DNA of 64,000 bases, taken from positions 1 to 64,000 of the forward strand of contig JAMNXU010000019.1 of NCBI GenBank assembly GCA_023623175.1, read 5' to 3'. Of this stretch, positions 45,265 through 54,008 are shown piece after piece (position 1 is the stretch's first letter; each line of letters starts with the position of its first letter). The DNA comes from Bacillota bacterium (GTDB lineage Bacteria > Bacillota > Clostridia > Acetivibrionales > JAMNXU01). The notes beneath the pieces were generated by a model. The model was not told the origin of the DNA. It was given only the letters and a program-made list of their open reading frames with translations, and did no database searches. The position numbers and the translations under genes are program-made.

Positions 45265-45756
45265 GTGTTCAAGGGTACGATACTGATAGGCAATGACCAC
45301 GGGGGCGTCGACCTCAAGTTCCAGATCCTTGAGTACCTGAAGGAGAAGGGGATAGAAGCCGTCAACGTGGGAAGCGATTCGTCCGAAATCGTGAGATATC
45401 CATATTATGCGGCAAAAGTTGCAGGGGAGGTCTCAAGGGATCCTTCCAAGCGTGGCATACTGATTTGCTCAACGGGCATCGGAATGAGCATAATTGCCAA
45501 CCGTTATAAGGGAGTAAGGGCTTCGCTGTGCACGAGCACGTACATGGCAAAAATGACGAGGGCTCACAACAATTCGAACATACTGTGCCTCGGCGGAAAA
45601 ATTACGGGCACGCTGGAAGCCCTCGACATCCTGGAAGCCTGGCTCACGACGGAATACGAGGGTGGAAGGCATGATATATCCCTCGGTTTGATCGAGGAAG
45701 CTGAAGAAGCCCTTTGCAGCGGCAATATCTGGGTGCCGCGCGAACCCTATAAATAA
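45265..45756 (+). CDS. RpiB/LacAB-family sugar-phosphate isomerase (163 aa)
   Basis: Aldose-ketose isomerase fold with motifs GNDHGG near the N-terminus, ILICSTGIGMSIIANR (with the catalytic Cys) and RAHNNSNILCLGG. RpiB interconverts ribose- and ribulose-5-phosphate; close relatives (LacAB and others) act on galactose-, allose- or other sugar phosphates. The neighbouring beta-helix protein suggests a specialised isomerase instead of the housekeeping one, so no gene symbol is given. It starts at GTG 45265 and ends before a bidirectional terminator. Confidence 0.85.
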   Translation: MFKGTILIGNDHGGVDLKFQILEYLKEKGIEAVNVGSDSSEIVRYPYYAAKVAGEVSRDPSKRGILICSTGIGMSIIANRYKGVRASLCTSTYMAKMTRAHNNSNILCLGGKITGTLEALDILEAWLTTEYEGGRHDISLGLIEEAEEALCSGNIWVPREPYK

Positions 45757-45819
45757 CAACGAGATCAATCGGAATACAGGAACAATCATCGGAATATACA
45801 TGACCAATCAGGTAAAATG

Positions 45820-45864
45820 AAAGCGCCGGAGGCAGGGGGTGATACCCTTATCCGGCGCTTTTGT
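45820..45864. terminator. Bidirectional terminator
   Basis: AAAGCGCCGGA (45820-45830) pairs with TCCGGCGCTTT (45851-45861), with an inner GGGGGT...ACCCT pairing. A/T tails on both strands close the rightward RpiB gene and the leftward dehydrogenase gene. Confidence 0.85.
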
Positions 45865-45895
45865 TGTGGACTGACAGGTTTATTGCCAGGATAAA

Positions 45896-46951
45896 TCAGT
45901 CGACTAGGCTTACTTCCTTTCCGAGTTTTGCCGAATCATAAATGCCGTTCAGTATTTTCTGGATCAGCACGCCGTCTTCAGCAGTGGCGATGGGCTCCTT
46001 CGATTCCTTGATGCAGTCGAGGAAATGCCTGATTTCGTTGTCGAAACGGTTTTCGTTCTTGAGTACCGGGACTGCGTCGGAGAGGTATCCTCCGTCCTCG
46101 CCGTAAATTTTGAGAGGATCAAGGGTTGCTCCGGCTTTTGTGCCGTACAGGTGGCAATATATGTCGGGGCTTCCTTCTCCGTTGATTGCCCAGCTTACGT
46201 CAAAGAGCATCGTGGCCCCGTTTTCGAAATGGATTATCGCCTGGGCGGAATCCTCGGTGTTGAAAACGAGGTTATCGGTATCAAAGGCGACCCAGCGGCT
46301 TACGCCCTTTGTTTTGTAATCTCCGATCTTGTAGTAGGTCTGGGCGCTGACACGCGTCGGCTTCGGCTTGCCCATGAGGTACCATGTCAGGTCAATTACA
46401 TGAACGCCGATGTCAATAACCGGTCCGCCACCGGATTTGGCAGTATCGGTAAACCAGCCGAGCGGAGTTCCCCTTCTCCTGAGCCAGCCCGCCTTGCTGC
46501 AGTATATTTCTCCGAACCGCCCTTCGTCAGCGAGCGCTTTCAGGTACTTGGAATCTGCCCTGAACCTGTTTACGAACGCCATCATGAAGACCTTGCCGCT
46601 CTTGGCCGCTGCGTCAGCCATGGCCTCGGCTTCGGCCACCGTCATGGCCATGGGCTTTTCGCACAGGATGTGCTTGCCTGCATTGGCTGCCGCTATGGCA
46701 ATGGGAGCGTGGCTGTTGTTCCATGTGCAGATGCTGACGGCGTCAATTTCATCGATGCTCAAAAGGTCCCTGTAATCCTGTACGGCGTATTTGAAACCGT
46801 ATTTTTTGGCAACTTCCTGTGCCCTTTCCAGCTTGATGTCGCATACGGCCGTAAGCTCAACATCATCCTGCTTCAAATAGGAGGGTATATGGGAGCTTTG
46901 AGCTATATTTCCGGCCCCGATTATCCCGATTTTAATTTTTCCGTTTTTCAT
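45896..46951 (-). CDS. Gfo/Idh/MocA-family oxidoreductase (351 aa)
   Basis: NAD(P)-dependent dehydrogenase fold. It starts KIKIGIIGAGNIAQSSHIPSY (Rossmann GxGxxA-like), followed by the family motif CEKPMAMTVAEAE with the catalytic-region Lys, and a C-terminal alpha/beta domain with DIGVHVIDLTWYLMG. Members oxidise or epimerise sugars and inositols. GGAGATGATAAAAA precedes the ATG. It is followed upstream (on the same strand) by a TIM-barrel isomerase gene, and the two together look like a sugar or inositol step. Substrate unknown. Confidence 0.85.
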   Translation of the reverse strand: MKNGKIKIGIIGAGNIAQSSHIPSYLKQDDVELTAVCDIKLERAQEVAKKYGFKYAVQDYRDLLSIDEIDAVSICTWNNSHAPIAIAAANAGKHILCEKPMAMTVAEAEAMADAAAKSGKVFMMAFVNRFRADSKYLKALADEGRFGEIYCSKAGWLRRRGTPLGWFTDTAKSGGGPVIDIGVHVIDLTWYLMGKPKPTRVSAQTYYKIGDYKTKGVSRWVAFDTDNLVFNTEDSAQAIIHFENGATMLFDVSWAINGEGSPDIYCHLYGTKAGATLDPLKIYGEDGGYLSDAVPVLKNENRFDNEIRHFLDCIKESKEPIATAEDGVLIQKILNGIYDSAKLGKEVSLVD

Positions 46952-47065
46952 TTTTTATCATCTCCGGTTTAAAAAATGTATATTTTTTGCATATTCTATA
47001 TTTTAATAAAATTATGCGCTTTGTTAAACTTGTTTCGTTTCAATTTCCGGATTTTTCCCGGTATC

Positions 47066-47806
47066 CTATTTCAGAAGGTTCTTCATGAATCTGCAGCTTT
47101 CTTCTATGCTCTGGAGCAGTGGAATTTCAAAGTATTCCTGTTCCACGATGTACCAGGATGTGCCGAGCTCCTTGCAAACCCGGGCAATTTCATCGAAATT
47201 GACTATGCCTTTTCCAATTTCCGTGTCTTTCTTGCTTTCAGGGTCATTCATATCCTTGAAATGTATCAGCGAACAGCGTTTGCCGTATTTTTTCAGGAAT
47301 TCGACAGTATCAAGCCCGGCATAAGCCACCCAGTAAGTGTCAAGCTCCACGTGCACAAAATCGGGATCAGTGTTTTCGGCCAGTATGTCCATGATGTATT
47401 TGTCCCCGATTTTTTCAAACTCATGGGCGTGATTGTGGTAGCCGAACTGTATGCCCGCAGCCTTGCATTTTTCGCCTATGCGGTTGAATTCTTCAGCCGC
47501 TTTTTTGTATTCATCGGCCGTTTCAAATTTTATGTAAGGACAGATAATATACGGGCTTCCGATTTCCTTGTTGTATTCAATAAGCGAATCCAAGTTCCTG
47601 CAAAGTTCGCCGTAACCCAGGTGGCTGCCTGCGGCTTTCAGGTTCAAATCATCGAGCGCTTTTTTGAGTTCGGTGGCAGGCGTGTTGAAATATCCTGCAA
47701 ATTCTACTCCTTCATAACCGATTTCCTTTACCTTTTTCAGGGTACCCAGAAAATCGGCGGAAGTCAGTTCCTTGATGCTGTACAGTTGGAGACCGATGTT
47801 ACTCAT
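47066..47806 (-). CDS. Sugar phosphate isomerase/epimerase-like TIM-barrel protein (246 aa)
   Basis: Xylose-isomerase-like TIM barrel (IolE/AP-endonuclease-2 superfamily). Motifs include IGLQLYSIKEL at the N-terminus, YEGVEFAGYF, FGYHNHAHEFE, HVELDTYWVAYAG and LIHFKDMND, which supply the Glu, His and Asp metal ligands. Such proteins isomerise or epimerise sugars, inosose or related compounds. ATG 47806 is used because AAAGGATGG precedes it with good spacing; ATG 47815 overlaps that site. It sits between the dehydrogenase gene and the divergent AraC regulator, and is probably under the latter's control. Confidence 0.8.
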   Translation of the reverse strand: MSNIGLQLYSIKELTSADFLGTLKKVKEIGYEGVEFAGYFNTPATELKKALDDLNLKAAGSHLGYGELCRNLDSLIEYNKEIGSPYIICPYIKFETADEYKKAAEEFNRIGEKCKAAGIQFGYHNHAHEFEKIGDKYIMDILAENTDPDFVHVELDTYWVAYAGLDTVEFLKKYGKRCSLIHFKDMNDPESKKDTEIGKGIVNFDEIARVCKELGTSWYIVEQEYFEIPLLQSIEESCRFMKNLLK

Positions 47807-47957
47807 TGATACCATCCTTTCGTGATTATGTAATGGATATAATCCACGCAGTCTAATATTATTTCAATTTTAAATCTAACATATTTGTAATATTTGATAT
47901 ATAATGAAAAAGTATAAAAAATAATAATATTTTGTCATGGGCGGCAGGTGATCCAAA

Positions 47958-48854
47958 GTGTGCGAAGCTTATTTTGAAGATACCTCGGGCAGTGGCGATG
48001 CCATAAAATATCCATTTACCTGCTATATAGAGGAACCGGTCAACAGGGATCTGTACGTGGATCCCCACTGGCACTATTACATAGAATTGCTTTATTTTGT
48101 TTCAGGCAGAGCAGATATTGTCCTCGGCGGCAAGTGCTGCAGCGTCAAAAAGGGCGACATGGTGTTGATTAATGCCAGGGAAGTGCATTCGATTGCCGCG
48201 AGGAAGAATTCCGGAACGAAGTACTATGTTCTTAAATTTGATCCGGAAGTTTTATATACTACATCGCGCACGGTTTTTGAGTCCAAGTACGTCCTGCCTT
48301 TTACCATGTCCCAGAGCCCGTACCAGAAGATATTTACGGCCGATGAAATTGAAGGCACGGACATTCCTGCCCTCGTGGAGGACATATATAATGAGTACAA
48401 TTCGAAGCAGTACGGATTTGAAATGGCGGTAAGGACCTCCATATGCCGCATCTTTCTCTGGGTGCTCAGAAACTGGAAGAGCAAGGGTCTGAGCGTTGAT
48501 CTCGGGAATATTATAAAGGAAGCCGACATTAAAAGGCTCCAGAACCTGTTTGATTATCTTGACAAGCACTATCATGAGGATATCTGCACGAGAACGGCTG
48601 CACGGATATCCTGCATGAGCTACAGTTATTTTTCAAGGCAGTTCAAAAAACTGATGGGCAGGACCTTTACCGAGTATCTCAATTACATCCGCGTGACGGA
48701 AGCGGAAAAACTGCTTCTCACCACGGACATGAACATAACACAGGTAGCCCTGAGTACCGGTTTTTCAAGTTCAAGCTACTTTATCAAGCAGTTTAAACAT
48801 TTTAAGAACATGACGCCAAACCAGCTTAAGAAGAGCATCACTGAAAACATTTGA
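47958..48854 (+). CDS. AraC-family transcriptional regulator with cupin domain (298 aa)
   Basis: An N-terminal cupin sensor (DPHWHYYIELLYFVSG, GDMVLINAREVHSI) binds a small ligand such as a sugar. The C-terminal pair of helix-turn-helix motifs (RISCMSYSYFSRQFKKLMG, VALSTGFSSSSYFIKQFKH) binds DNA. It is divergent from the TIM-barrel isomerase gene across a 150-bp region and is the obvious candidate to control that gene and the dehydrogenase. It starts at GTG 47958 after GGCAGGTGATC. Its stop is 8 bp from the end of the convergent DarA-like gene. Confidence 0.9.
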   Translation: MCEAYFEDTSGSGDAIKYPFTCYIEEPVNRDLYVDPHWHYYIELLYFVSGRADIVLGGKCCSVKKGDMVLINAREVHSIAARKNSGTKYYVLKFDPEVLYTTSRTVFESKYVLPFTMSQSPYQKIFTADEIEGTDIPALVEDIYNEYNSKQYGFEMAVRTSICRIFLWVLRNWKSKGLSVDLGNIIKEADIKRLQNLFDYLDKHYHEDICTRTAARISCMSYSYFSRQFKKLMGRTFTEYLNYIRVTEAEKLLLTTDMNITQVALSTGFSSSSYFIKQFKHFKNMTPNQLKKSITENI

Positions 48855-48862
48855 CATGGCTT

Positions 48863-49258
48863 TTAGAGCTTGGCAAAACGTTCGACGTTGAGAACGAATA
48901 TTGTGGCGCCACCTACAATGACTTCTATGGGATATGAGACTTCGAGATCGTCTATTCCCGTGGAGAGTGACGGGCCATAAGGCGTAAGATCGTTATGGTA
49001 GCCCGGCAAGGCGCATTCCATGCCGTAGGGCAACATGGAGGAGTCTATTAGCTGTTTTCTGCTCCTGGAGTTTTTCTTGATAAGTTCAATGGCCAAATCC
49101 AGACGGTTATCCTCGGTACCTACGAGCAGCGTCGTATTGCCCGATTTCAGAAACCCGCCGGTGGAACAGAGTTTCGTTATCTGGAAATTGTTTTTTGACA
49201 GTTCTTTAATAACCTTGTTGGAATCCTGATCCTGTACAATGGCAAATATTAGCTTCAT
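48863..49258 (-). CDS. PII-like cyclic-di-AMP receptor (DarA/PstA family), extended paralogue (131 aa)
   Basis: Begins MKLIFAIVQDQDSNKVIKEL with the family block KLCSTGGFLKSGNTTLLVG (T/B-loop region) and ends VGGATIFVLNVERF, the DarA/PstA signature. These trimers bind cyclic-di-AMP and signal cell-wall or potassium status. At 131 aa it is about 20 residues longer than usual, because an insertion (SMLPYGMECALPGYHNDLTP, and adjacent residues, about 75-108) replaces a short loop. It is immediately downstream of a shorter paralogue on the same strand. GGAGG precedes the ATG. Confidence 0.88.
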   Translation of the reverse strand: MKLIFAIVQDQDSNKVIKELSKNNFQITKLCSTGGFLKSGNTTLLVGTEDNRLDLAIELIKKNSRSRKQLIDSSMLPYGMECALPGYHNDLTPYGPSLSTGIDDLEVSYPIEVIVGGATIFVLNVERFAKL

Positions 49259-49283
49259 AGGAATGCCTCCGCAGTTGGTTTAA

Positions 49284-49592
49284 TCAAACTTTTTCGAAAC
49301 GTTCCACATCGGTCACAAAAACCGTGGCTCCACCGACAACAACCTCGTTTGCGCCTGGAACAACCGATTTTTCTGATGATTTGACCTGCTTCCTGCTCCT
49401 GGACTTTCTTTGGATTATCTGGAGGACCTGATCCACGCGGTCTTCATCCACGCCCACCAACAGTGTTGTGTTACCCGATTTCAGAAATCCGCCGGTGGAA
49501 CAGAGGCGTGTAACGCTGAAACCGTTTGCGTTCAGTTCGTCCATAACTTTTCTGGAGTCGTCGTTGTTAACAATGGCAAAAATTAATTTCAT
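49284..49592 (-). CDS. darA: PII-like cyclic-di-AMP receptor (DarA/PstA family) (102 aa)
   Basis: Typical-length member: MKLIFAIVNNDDSRKVMDEL, TRLCSTGGFLKSGNTTLLVG, and EVVVGGATVFVTDVERF at the end. The T/B-loop motif that contacts cyclic-di-AMP is intact. AAAGGAGG precedes the ATG. It is the first gene of a two-gene unit with its longer paralogue (25-bp gap), a tandem duplication. The pair would respond to the same second messenger with different loops for partner contact. Confidence 0.9.
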   Translation of the reverse strand: MKLIFAIVNNDDSRKVMDELNANGFSVTRLCSTGGFLKSGNTTLLVGVDEDRVDQVLQIIQRKSRSRKQVKSSEKSVVPGANEVVVGGATVFVTDVERFEKV

Positions 49593-49959
49593 AGAGCAGC
49601 CTCCTTTAATTTATGTTTTACATGCCCAGATACGGGTGAAAAAACGACCTGTCAGGGCTCCCGGAATGATTTTGCGGGATATTGGACCGAAATATGTACG
49701 GTTAATACTATTTTATTATTTAAAGCCTGAAAAATCAACCAAATAAACCTTTAGCGGCCTCGATAAACTTTTTGGCCTGTGCGGACGAAAGGACCTATCA
49801 GATGTTTCCGAAAGGTATTTTAATTATAGCAAAAATTAGCAAAAATATAAAGGATAATAAAGGATAATATTTATATGATTATCCATTTAGTATCCATGTC
49901 GTGATATAATTTAAGAAACCGGAGATAACGAAACTTTAAAAGGAACAGGAGTGTTGCGG
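49593..49959. other. Divergent promoter region
   Basis: About 370 bp between the leftward darA pair and the rightward dehydrogenase. A TATAAT at 49906-49911 could be the -10 box for the rightward gene, though no matching -35 is clear. AGGAG (49947-49951) is its ribosome binding site. A run of AAAGGATAATA-like repeats lies at about 49848-49870. Confidence 0.4.
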
Positions 49960-50940
49960 GTGAAAGTTGTTTTAATAGGCAGTACCGGACATTATTATTC
50001 TTTCCACAGGGCGCTGGACTCGGGCGCCGATATTCAGTATGTCGGCTTTGCCAACGGTTTTGACGGCGAGGACAACAGCCATTATATCCGCGTGTTTGCG
50101 TCAAAGTACGGTACTAAAGTTTATGATAATTACATGGAGATGATTAAGGCTGAAAAACCTGATATAGCCCTGGTTTGCTCGCATTATTACAGGAACGCGG
50201 GGATCAGCATGGACCTCCTGAAGGCGGGAGTAAGCGTGTACTCTGAGAAACCCGTGGCTACCACGATTGAGGATCTGGATCTTCTTGAAAAAACTTATGA
50301 ACAGAGCGACGCGCATTTTTCCGCAATGCTGGAAATGAGGTATACACCTGCGTTCAAGGCTGCCCATGATGCAGTGAAAAAGGGCCTTATCGGCGACGTG
50401 ATTATGGTTACGGCGCAGAAGTCATACAAGCTGAATCAGAGACCTGAATTTTACAAAAAAAGGGAAACGTTCGGAGGAACCATACCGTGGGTGGGTATTC
50501 ACGCCATAGACTGGATTCGCTGGATTTCGGGCAAGGAAATAGTTTCGGCATCGGCGCTGCAGAGCAACAAGTACAACAACAACCACGGCGAGCTGGAGAC
50601 TATAGCGCTTTGCCAGTTCGGGCTCGAGGACGGCAGCATCGCCGCCGTAAATATTGACTACATGCGTCCCGCCGCTGCGAAGACCCATGGAGACGACAGG
50701 GTGAGAGTAGTGGGCAGCAAGGGTATAATCGAGGTCAGGGACGGAAAAGCCTGGCTGCTCGATGATGATAAGGAAATGGAACTGGAGCTGGAAGAAGAAC
50801 AGAACCCATTTATTGCATACATGGAACAGGTTAAGGGCAACGGCAGGTGTCGCGTGCAGGCCGAGGACGCCTTCAGATCTACGAGGGCAGCGCTGATGGC
50901 GCGACAGGCAGCTGACGAGGGAAGGATAATTTCTTTTTGA
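49960..50940 (+). CDS. Gfo/Idh/MocA-family oxidoreductase (326 aa)
   Basis: Rossmann start KVVLIGSTGHYYSF, then YSEKPVATTIEDLDLLEK (the family EKP motif) and IPWVGIHAIDWIRWISG. GTG 49960 is preferred (AGGAG 8 bp upstream, family homology begins at once); GTG 49951 is an alternative. Members act on sugars or cyclitols. It is followed 14 bp later by a thymidylate-synthase-like gene with no terminator, and then the CCA enzyme gene, which suggests one transcript. It differs substantially from the other Gfo/Idh/MocA protein in this window. Confidence 0.85.
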   Translation: MKVVLIGSTGHYYSFHRALDSGADIQYVGFANGFDGEDNSHYIRVFASKYGTKVYDNYMEMIKAEKPDIALVCSHYYRNAGISMDLLKAGVSVYSEKPVATTIEDLDLLEKTYEQSDAHFSAMLEMRYTPAFKAAHDAVKKGLIGDVIMVTAQKSYKLNQRPEFYKKRETFGGTIPWVGIHAIDWIRWISGKEIVSASALQSNKYNNNHGELETIALCQFGLEDGSIAAVNIDYMRPAAAKTHGDDRVRVVGSKGIIEVRDGKAWLLDDDKEMELELEEEQNPFIAYMEQVKGNGRCRVQAEDAFRSTRAALMARQAADEGRIISF

Positions 50941-50954
50941 AAGGGGGAATACCG

Positions 50955-51713
50955 ATGAAGGAACTGTTTGTTTCGGGAAGGTCTCTGCCGGAAGCATATC
51001 ACAAGGCTCTGCTCGCGCTTCATAAACATGGCGAGATAACCGACTGTCCTGACTACAACCAGAAACAGAAAGAATGCAGCATGACCATATTCGTGGAGGA
51101 ACCCTTTGCCGAACCGATGATCAGCAAGCTTTTCATCGGCGGACATGCAGACCTCGAGCAGTACAGGCAGGAAGTCCTCGACGGGATTCTTGATTTCAGG
51201 ATCGGCAAGGGATGGGATTACACTTATCATGACAGGATTGCAAAACAGCTGCCCTTTGTTTATGCCGAGCTGCGCAGGAATCCTGACAGCCGCAGGGCGG
51301 TTATTGACGTGCGCGACTGGAAGGAGGACACCCGCGAGGGGAATACAAGTCCTGCATGCCTGCAGCATATCCAGTATTTTGTAAGGAACGGAAAGCTGCA
51401 CTGCAAGGTTCTCATGAGGAGCAATGACGCGGCCGAGGCGACCTTTATGAACATGTTCGCGTTCATCATGCTCCAGAAAAAAGTTGCCGATGAACTTGGG
51501 TACGAGGTGGGCTCCTATACCCACAGGGCCAATTCCTTCCACTGCTACGAAAAGGATTTCAGGCTCCTCGAAAGCTATATCCGCGGAATCACGAGCGGTG
51601 AAAACATTACATACGAATACGAGGGTTTCTACAAGGAACTGATGGAGGAAAGCAGGCCCGAGATTGAGGAGAAGGTAAGGCAGCTGAAAATAAACATGGG
51701 ACTGGAAGCCTGA
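50955..51713 (+). CDS. Divergent thymidylate-synthase-like protein (252 aa)
   Basis: Recognisable ThyA pattern in the second half: SPACLQHIQYFVRNGKLHCK matches the ThyA block PPCHTLFQFYVRNGKLSC, placing a Cys at the catalytic position, and VLMRSNDAAEATFMNMFAF matches the RSxDxxLGxPFN region. The C-terminal H-x-Y of ThyA appears as HRANSFHCYEKDF. The N-terminal half is less recognisable. The canonical PPCH is PACL here, and the protein is divergent, so activity on dUMP is uncertain; dCMP- or nucleotide-modifying relatives are possible. The start follows GGGGG. It is in an apparent operon with cca. Confidence 0.65.
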   Translation: MKELFVSGRSLPEAYHKALLALHKHGEITDCPDYNQKQKECSMTIFVEEPFAEPMISKLFIGGHADLEQYRQEVLDGILDFRIGKGWDYTYHDRIAKQLPFVYAELRRNPDSRRAVIDVRDWKEDTREGNTSPACLQHIQYFVRNGKLHCKVLMRSNDAAEATFMNMFAFIMLQKKVADELGYEVGSYTHRANSFHCYEKDFRLLESYIRGITSGENITYEYEGFYKELMEESRPEIEEKVRQLKINMGLEA

Positions 51714-51727
51714 GGGAATGGGATACA

Positions 51728-53080
51728 ATGAGACCCGGGATTGCCATACCGCCGGATGTTGAATACATCCTGAACAGAATAGCCGGCGCAGGATTCGAGG
51801 CATTCGTCGTGGGAGGATGTGTGAGGGACAGCCTCATGGGGCAGAGTCCCTCCGACTGGGATATTGCCACGAACGCAAAACCCGAAGAAATCAAGGGACT
51901 GTTCGAAAAAACCGTTGATACGGGAATAAGGCACGGGACTGTCACCGTGCTTTACAATGGAAAGGGTTACGAAATAACCACGTACAGGGTTGACGGGCCT
52001 TACACCGATTACAGGAGGCCCAAAGAGGTTTATTTTTCCGCTAACCTGAAGGAAGACCTGGCCCGCAGGGATTTTACCGTCAATGCGATGGCATACAATC
52101 CTTCTGTTGGCCTCGTGGATTACTTTGACGGCATCGGTGACCTCAGGAGAAGAATTATAAAGGCGGTCGGAAATCCCGACAAACGCTTCAATGAAGATGC
52201 GTTGAGAATGCTGAGAGCTGTCCGGTTTTCAGCCCAGCTGGGCTTTGACCTCGAAGCGGACACCCTTGCCTCGATTGAAAGAAACAGCTCGTTAATTGTA
52301 AATATAAGCATGGAGCGGATCCGCGACGAGTTGACCAAGACCATTGTCTCAAAATGCCCGGAGCGTTTCGGACTTTTGCAAAAGACCGGGCTGCTCCGGC
52401 ACGTGATACCGGAATTGTCCGCTCTCATGGAAGATGAGGACATGTCATGTCATATGCTCAAAACCTTAACCTGCATAGAAAGCGACGCCGTGTTGCGATG
52501 GACCATGCTGCTGCATGAAATAGCGCGGCCCGTGGAGGATGCAGAAGGGGAAAAGAGCCGCAGGCGTTTGCAGGGATTGCATGCAGACAGTACAGGAACG
52601 GTCCGCACCATTTTGAAAAGGCTCAAAATGGACAACCGCAGCAGCGATAATATATGCAGGCTGATATATTATCTCGGGATGACCTTGGACGACGATCCCC
52701 GGTCGGTCAGGAAAGCCGTAAGGAAAGTTGGAAAGGAATTGTTCGAGGATTTGCTTAAAGTGCTCGAAGCGGATTTGCTCGCACAAGGCAGCCGTTTTCC
52801 CGGGAAAGGGCCGGAAAACGGGAATGACGGGATTGAAAAGCTTAACAGGATAAGGGAAATATATAATGACATAATTGCCACAGGGCAATGCACAAGTCTT
52901 AAGGAACTTGCAGTAAACGGCACGGACCTTTTGGAACTTGGCATTTCAAGGGGAAAGGAAACGGGCCTGGTGCTCGAAAAATTGCTGGACGCAGTGCTGG
53001 AAGATCCGGAACTTAACAGCAGGGACAGGCTTCTTGAACTGGCACGCCGGTTTGCCGGAGATCATTGTCAGCATAACTGA
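51728..53080 (+). CDS. cca: CCA tRNA nucleotidyltransferase (450 aa)
   Basis: Class II CCA-adding enzyme that builds the 3'-CCA end of tRNA. The N-terminal nucleotidyltransferase domain has GGCVRD and the metal-binding SDWDIAT (Asp-x-Asp); RRDFTVNAMAY and RMLRAVRFSAQLG follow. The C-terminal part is helical. Its length is normal. It is 14 bp after the thymidylate-synthase-like gene. A weak terminator-like hairpin follows. Confidence 0.95.
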   Translation: MRPGIAIPPDVEYILNRIAGAGFEAFVVGGCVRDSLMGQSPSDWDIATNAKPEEIKGLFEKTVDTGIRHGTVTVLYNGKGYEITTYRVDGPYTDYRRPKEVYFSANLKEDLARRDFTVNAMAYNPSVGLVDYFDGIGDLRRRIIKAVGNPDKRFNEDALRMLRAVRFSAQLGFDLEADTLASIERNSSLIVNISMERIRDELTKTIVSKCPERFGLLQKTGLLRHVIPELSALMEDEDMSCHMLKTLTCIESDAVLRWTMLLHEIARPVEDAEGEKSRRRLQGLHADSTGTVRTILKRLKMDNRSSDNICRLIYYLGMTLDDDPRSVRKAVRKVGKELFEDLLKVLEADLLAQGSRFPGKGPENGNDGIEKLNRIREIYNDIIATGQCTSLKELAVNGTDLLELGISRGKETGLVLEKLLDAVLEDPELNSRDRLLELARRFAGDHCQHN

Positions 53081-53084
53081 TACA

Positions 53085-53117
53085 AGCCCTGAATAAATTT
53101 TTACCAGGGCTGTTTAT
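53085..53117 (+). terminator. Weak terminator after cca
   Basis: AGCCCTG (53085-53091) pairs with CAGGGCT (53105-53111) around a 13-nt loop, followed by GTTTATT. It is a plausible but weak intrinsic terminator. Confidence 0.5.
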
Positions 53118-53133
53118 TCGGGGGTGGGGTCAT

Positions 53134-53898
53134 ATGGATATTTTTTTCGGCCGCAGGTATGCGGAGGAGCCCTTTCCGATTTTCTCAGCGATGCATTTGA
53201 CAATACTTTTGATTGTTATATCCGTTAATGTAATAATGGCTTTTGTTTTTAAAAAGACATCCGGCAAAAAAATATCCGCGTTTTTCCGATTTGGCCTCGC
53301 TTTTTTTCTCATTGCCCTGTACATTATGTTTAGTGCATGGAGCGTTTACGTCGGCGACTGGAGCATAGATTACGCGCTGCCTTTCCACATTTGCGATGCG
53401 GCTATTCTGCTGACTGCCGCAATGCTGCTTACGAGAAACAGGCTGGTTTTTGAAACGGCTTATTTCTGGGTACTGGGTGGTTGCACCCAGGCGTTGCTGA
53501 CGCCCGACGTTGGTTTTGATTTTCCGCATTTTATGTTTTTTTATTTCTTTGTCGGCCACGGCATTGTGGTTACCGCAGTTCTGTACATGATTTTTTCAGA
53601 AAGATTCCGCCCGTATTGGTCTTCCATACTGAGAGTCTTTATTTTAACGAACATATACATGGGTTTTGTCGCGGTTATAAATGTGCTTACCGGCGGCAAC
53701 TACATGTTTCTCTGTCATAAGCCCGAGAATGCGTCCATCATGGACTACATGGGTCCATGGCCGTGGTATATTGCCGTTCTTGAATTTATAGCCCTGATAG
53801 TGTTCCTTGTTTGTTACCTGCCCTATGTGATTGGTGATCTCATCTCAGGGAAAAAATCCTCGTATTTCGGGAAAATTCACAGGGATATGAATATGTGA
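53134..53898 (+). CDS. YwaF-like/TIGR02206 integral membrane protein (254 aa)
   Basis: Six to seven hydrophobic helices and the TIGR02206/YwaF pattern: AMHLTILLIVISVNVIM, DYALPFHICDAAILLTAA, FFVGHGIVVTAVLYMIF and YMGPWPWYIAVLEF. The conserved His and Pro residues of the family are present. Function is unknown; the family occurs widely in Bacillota. GGGGGTGGGG precedes the ATG. It stands after cca and before a DUF554 gene on the same strand. Confidence 0.75.
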   Translation: MDIFFGRRYAEEPFPIFSAMHLTILLIVISVNVIMAFVFKKTSGKKISAFFRFGLAFFLIALYIMFSAWSVYVGDWSIDYALPFHICDAAILLTAAMLLTRNRLVFETAYFWVLGGCTQALLTPDVGFDFPHFMFFYFFVGHGIVVTAVLYMIFSERFRPYWSSILRVFILTNIYMGFVAVINVLTGGNYMFLCHKPENASIMDYMGPWPWYIAVLEFIALIVFLVCYLPYVIGDLISGKKSSYFGKIHRDMNM

Positions 53899-54008
53899 CG
53901 GCTGGTCGCGATTGTATGAAAAACCTGCGATTTTGTACTATACATTATGCGCCGATTGTGGTAAATTTTATAGAAATATCTTAAGTATGCAGGTTGGAAG
54001 GTGGACAG

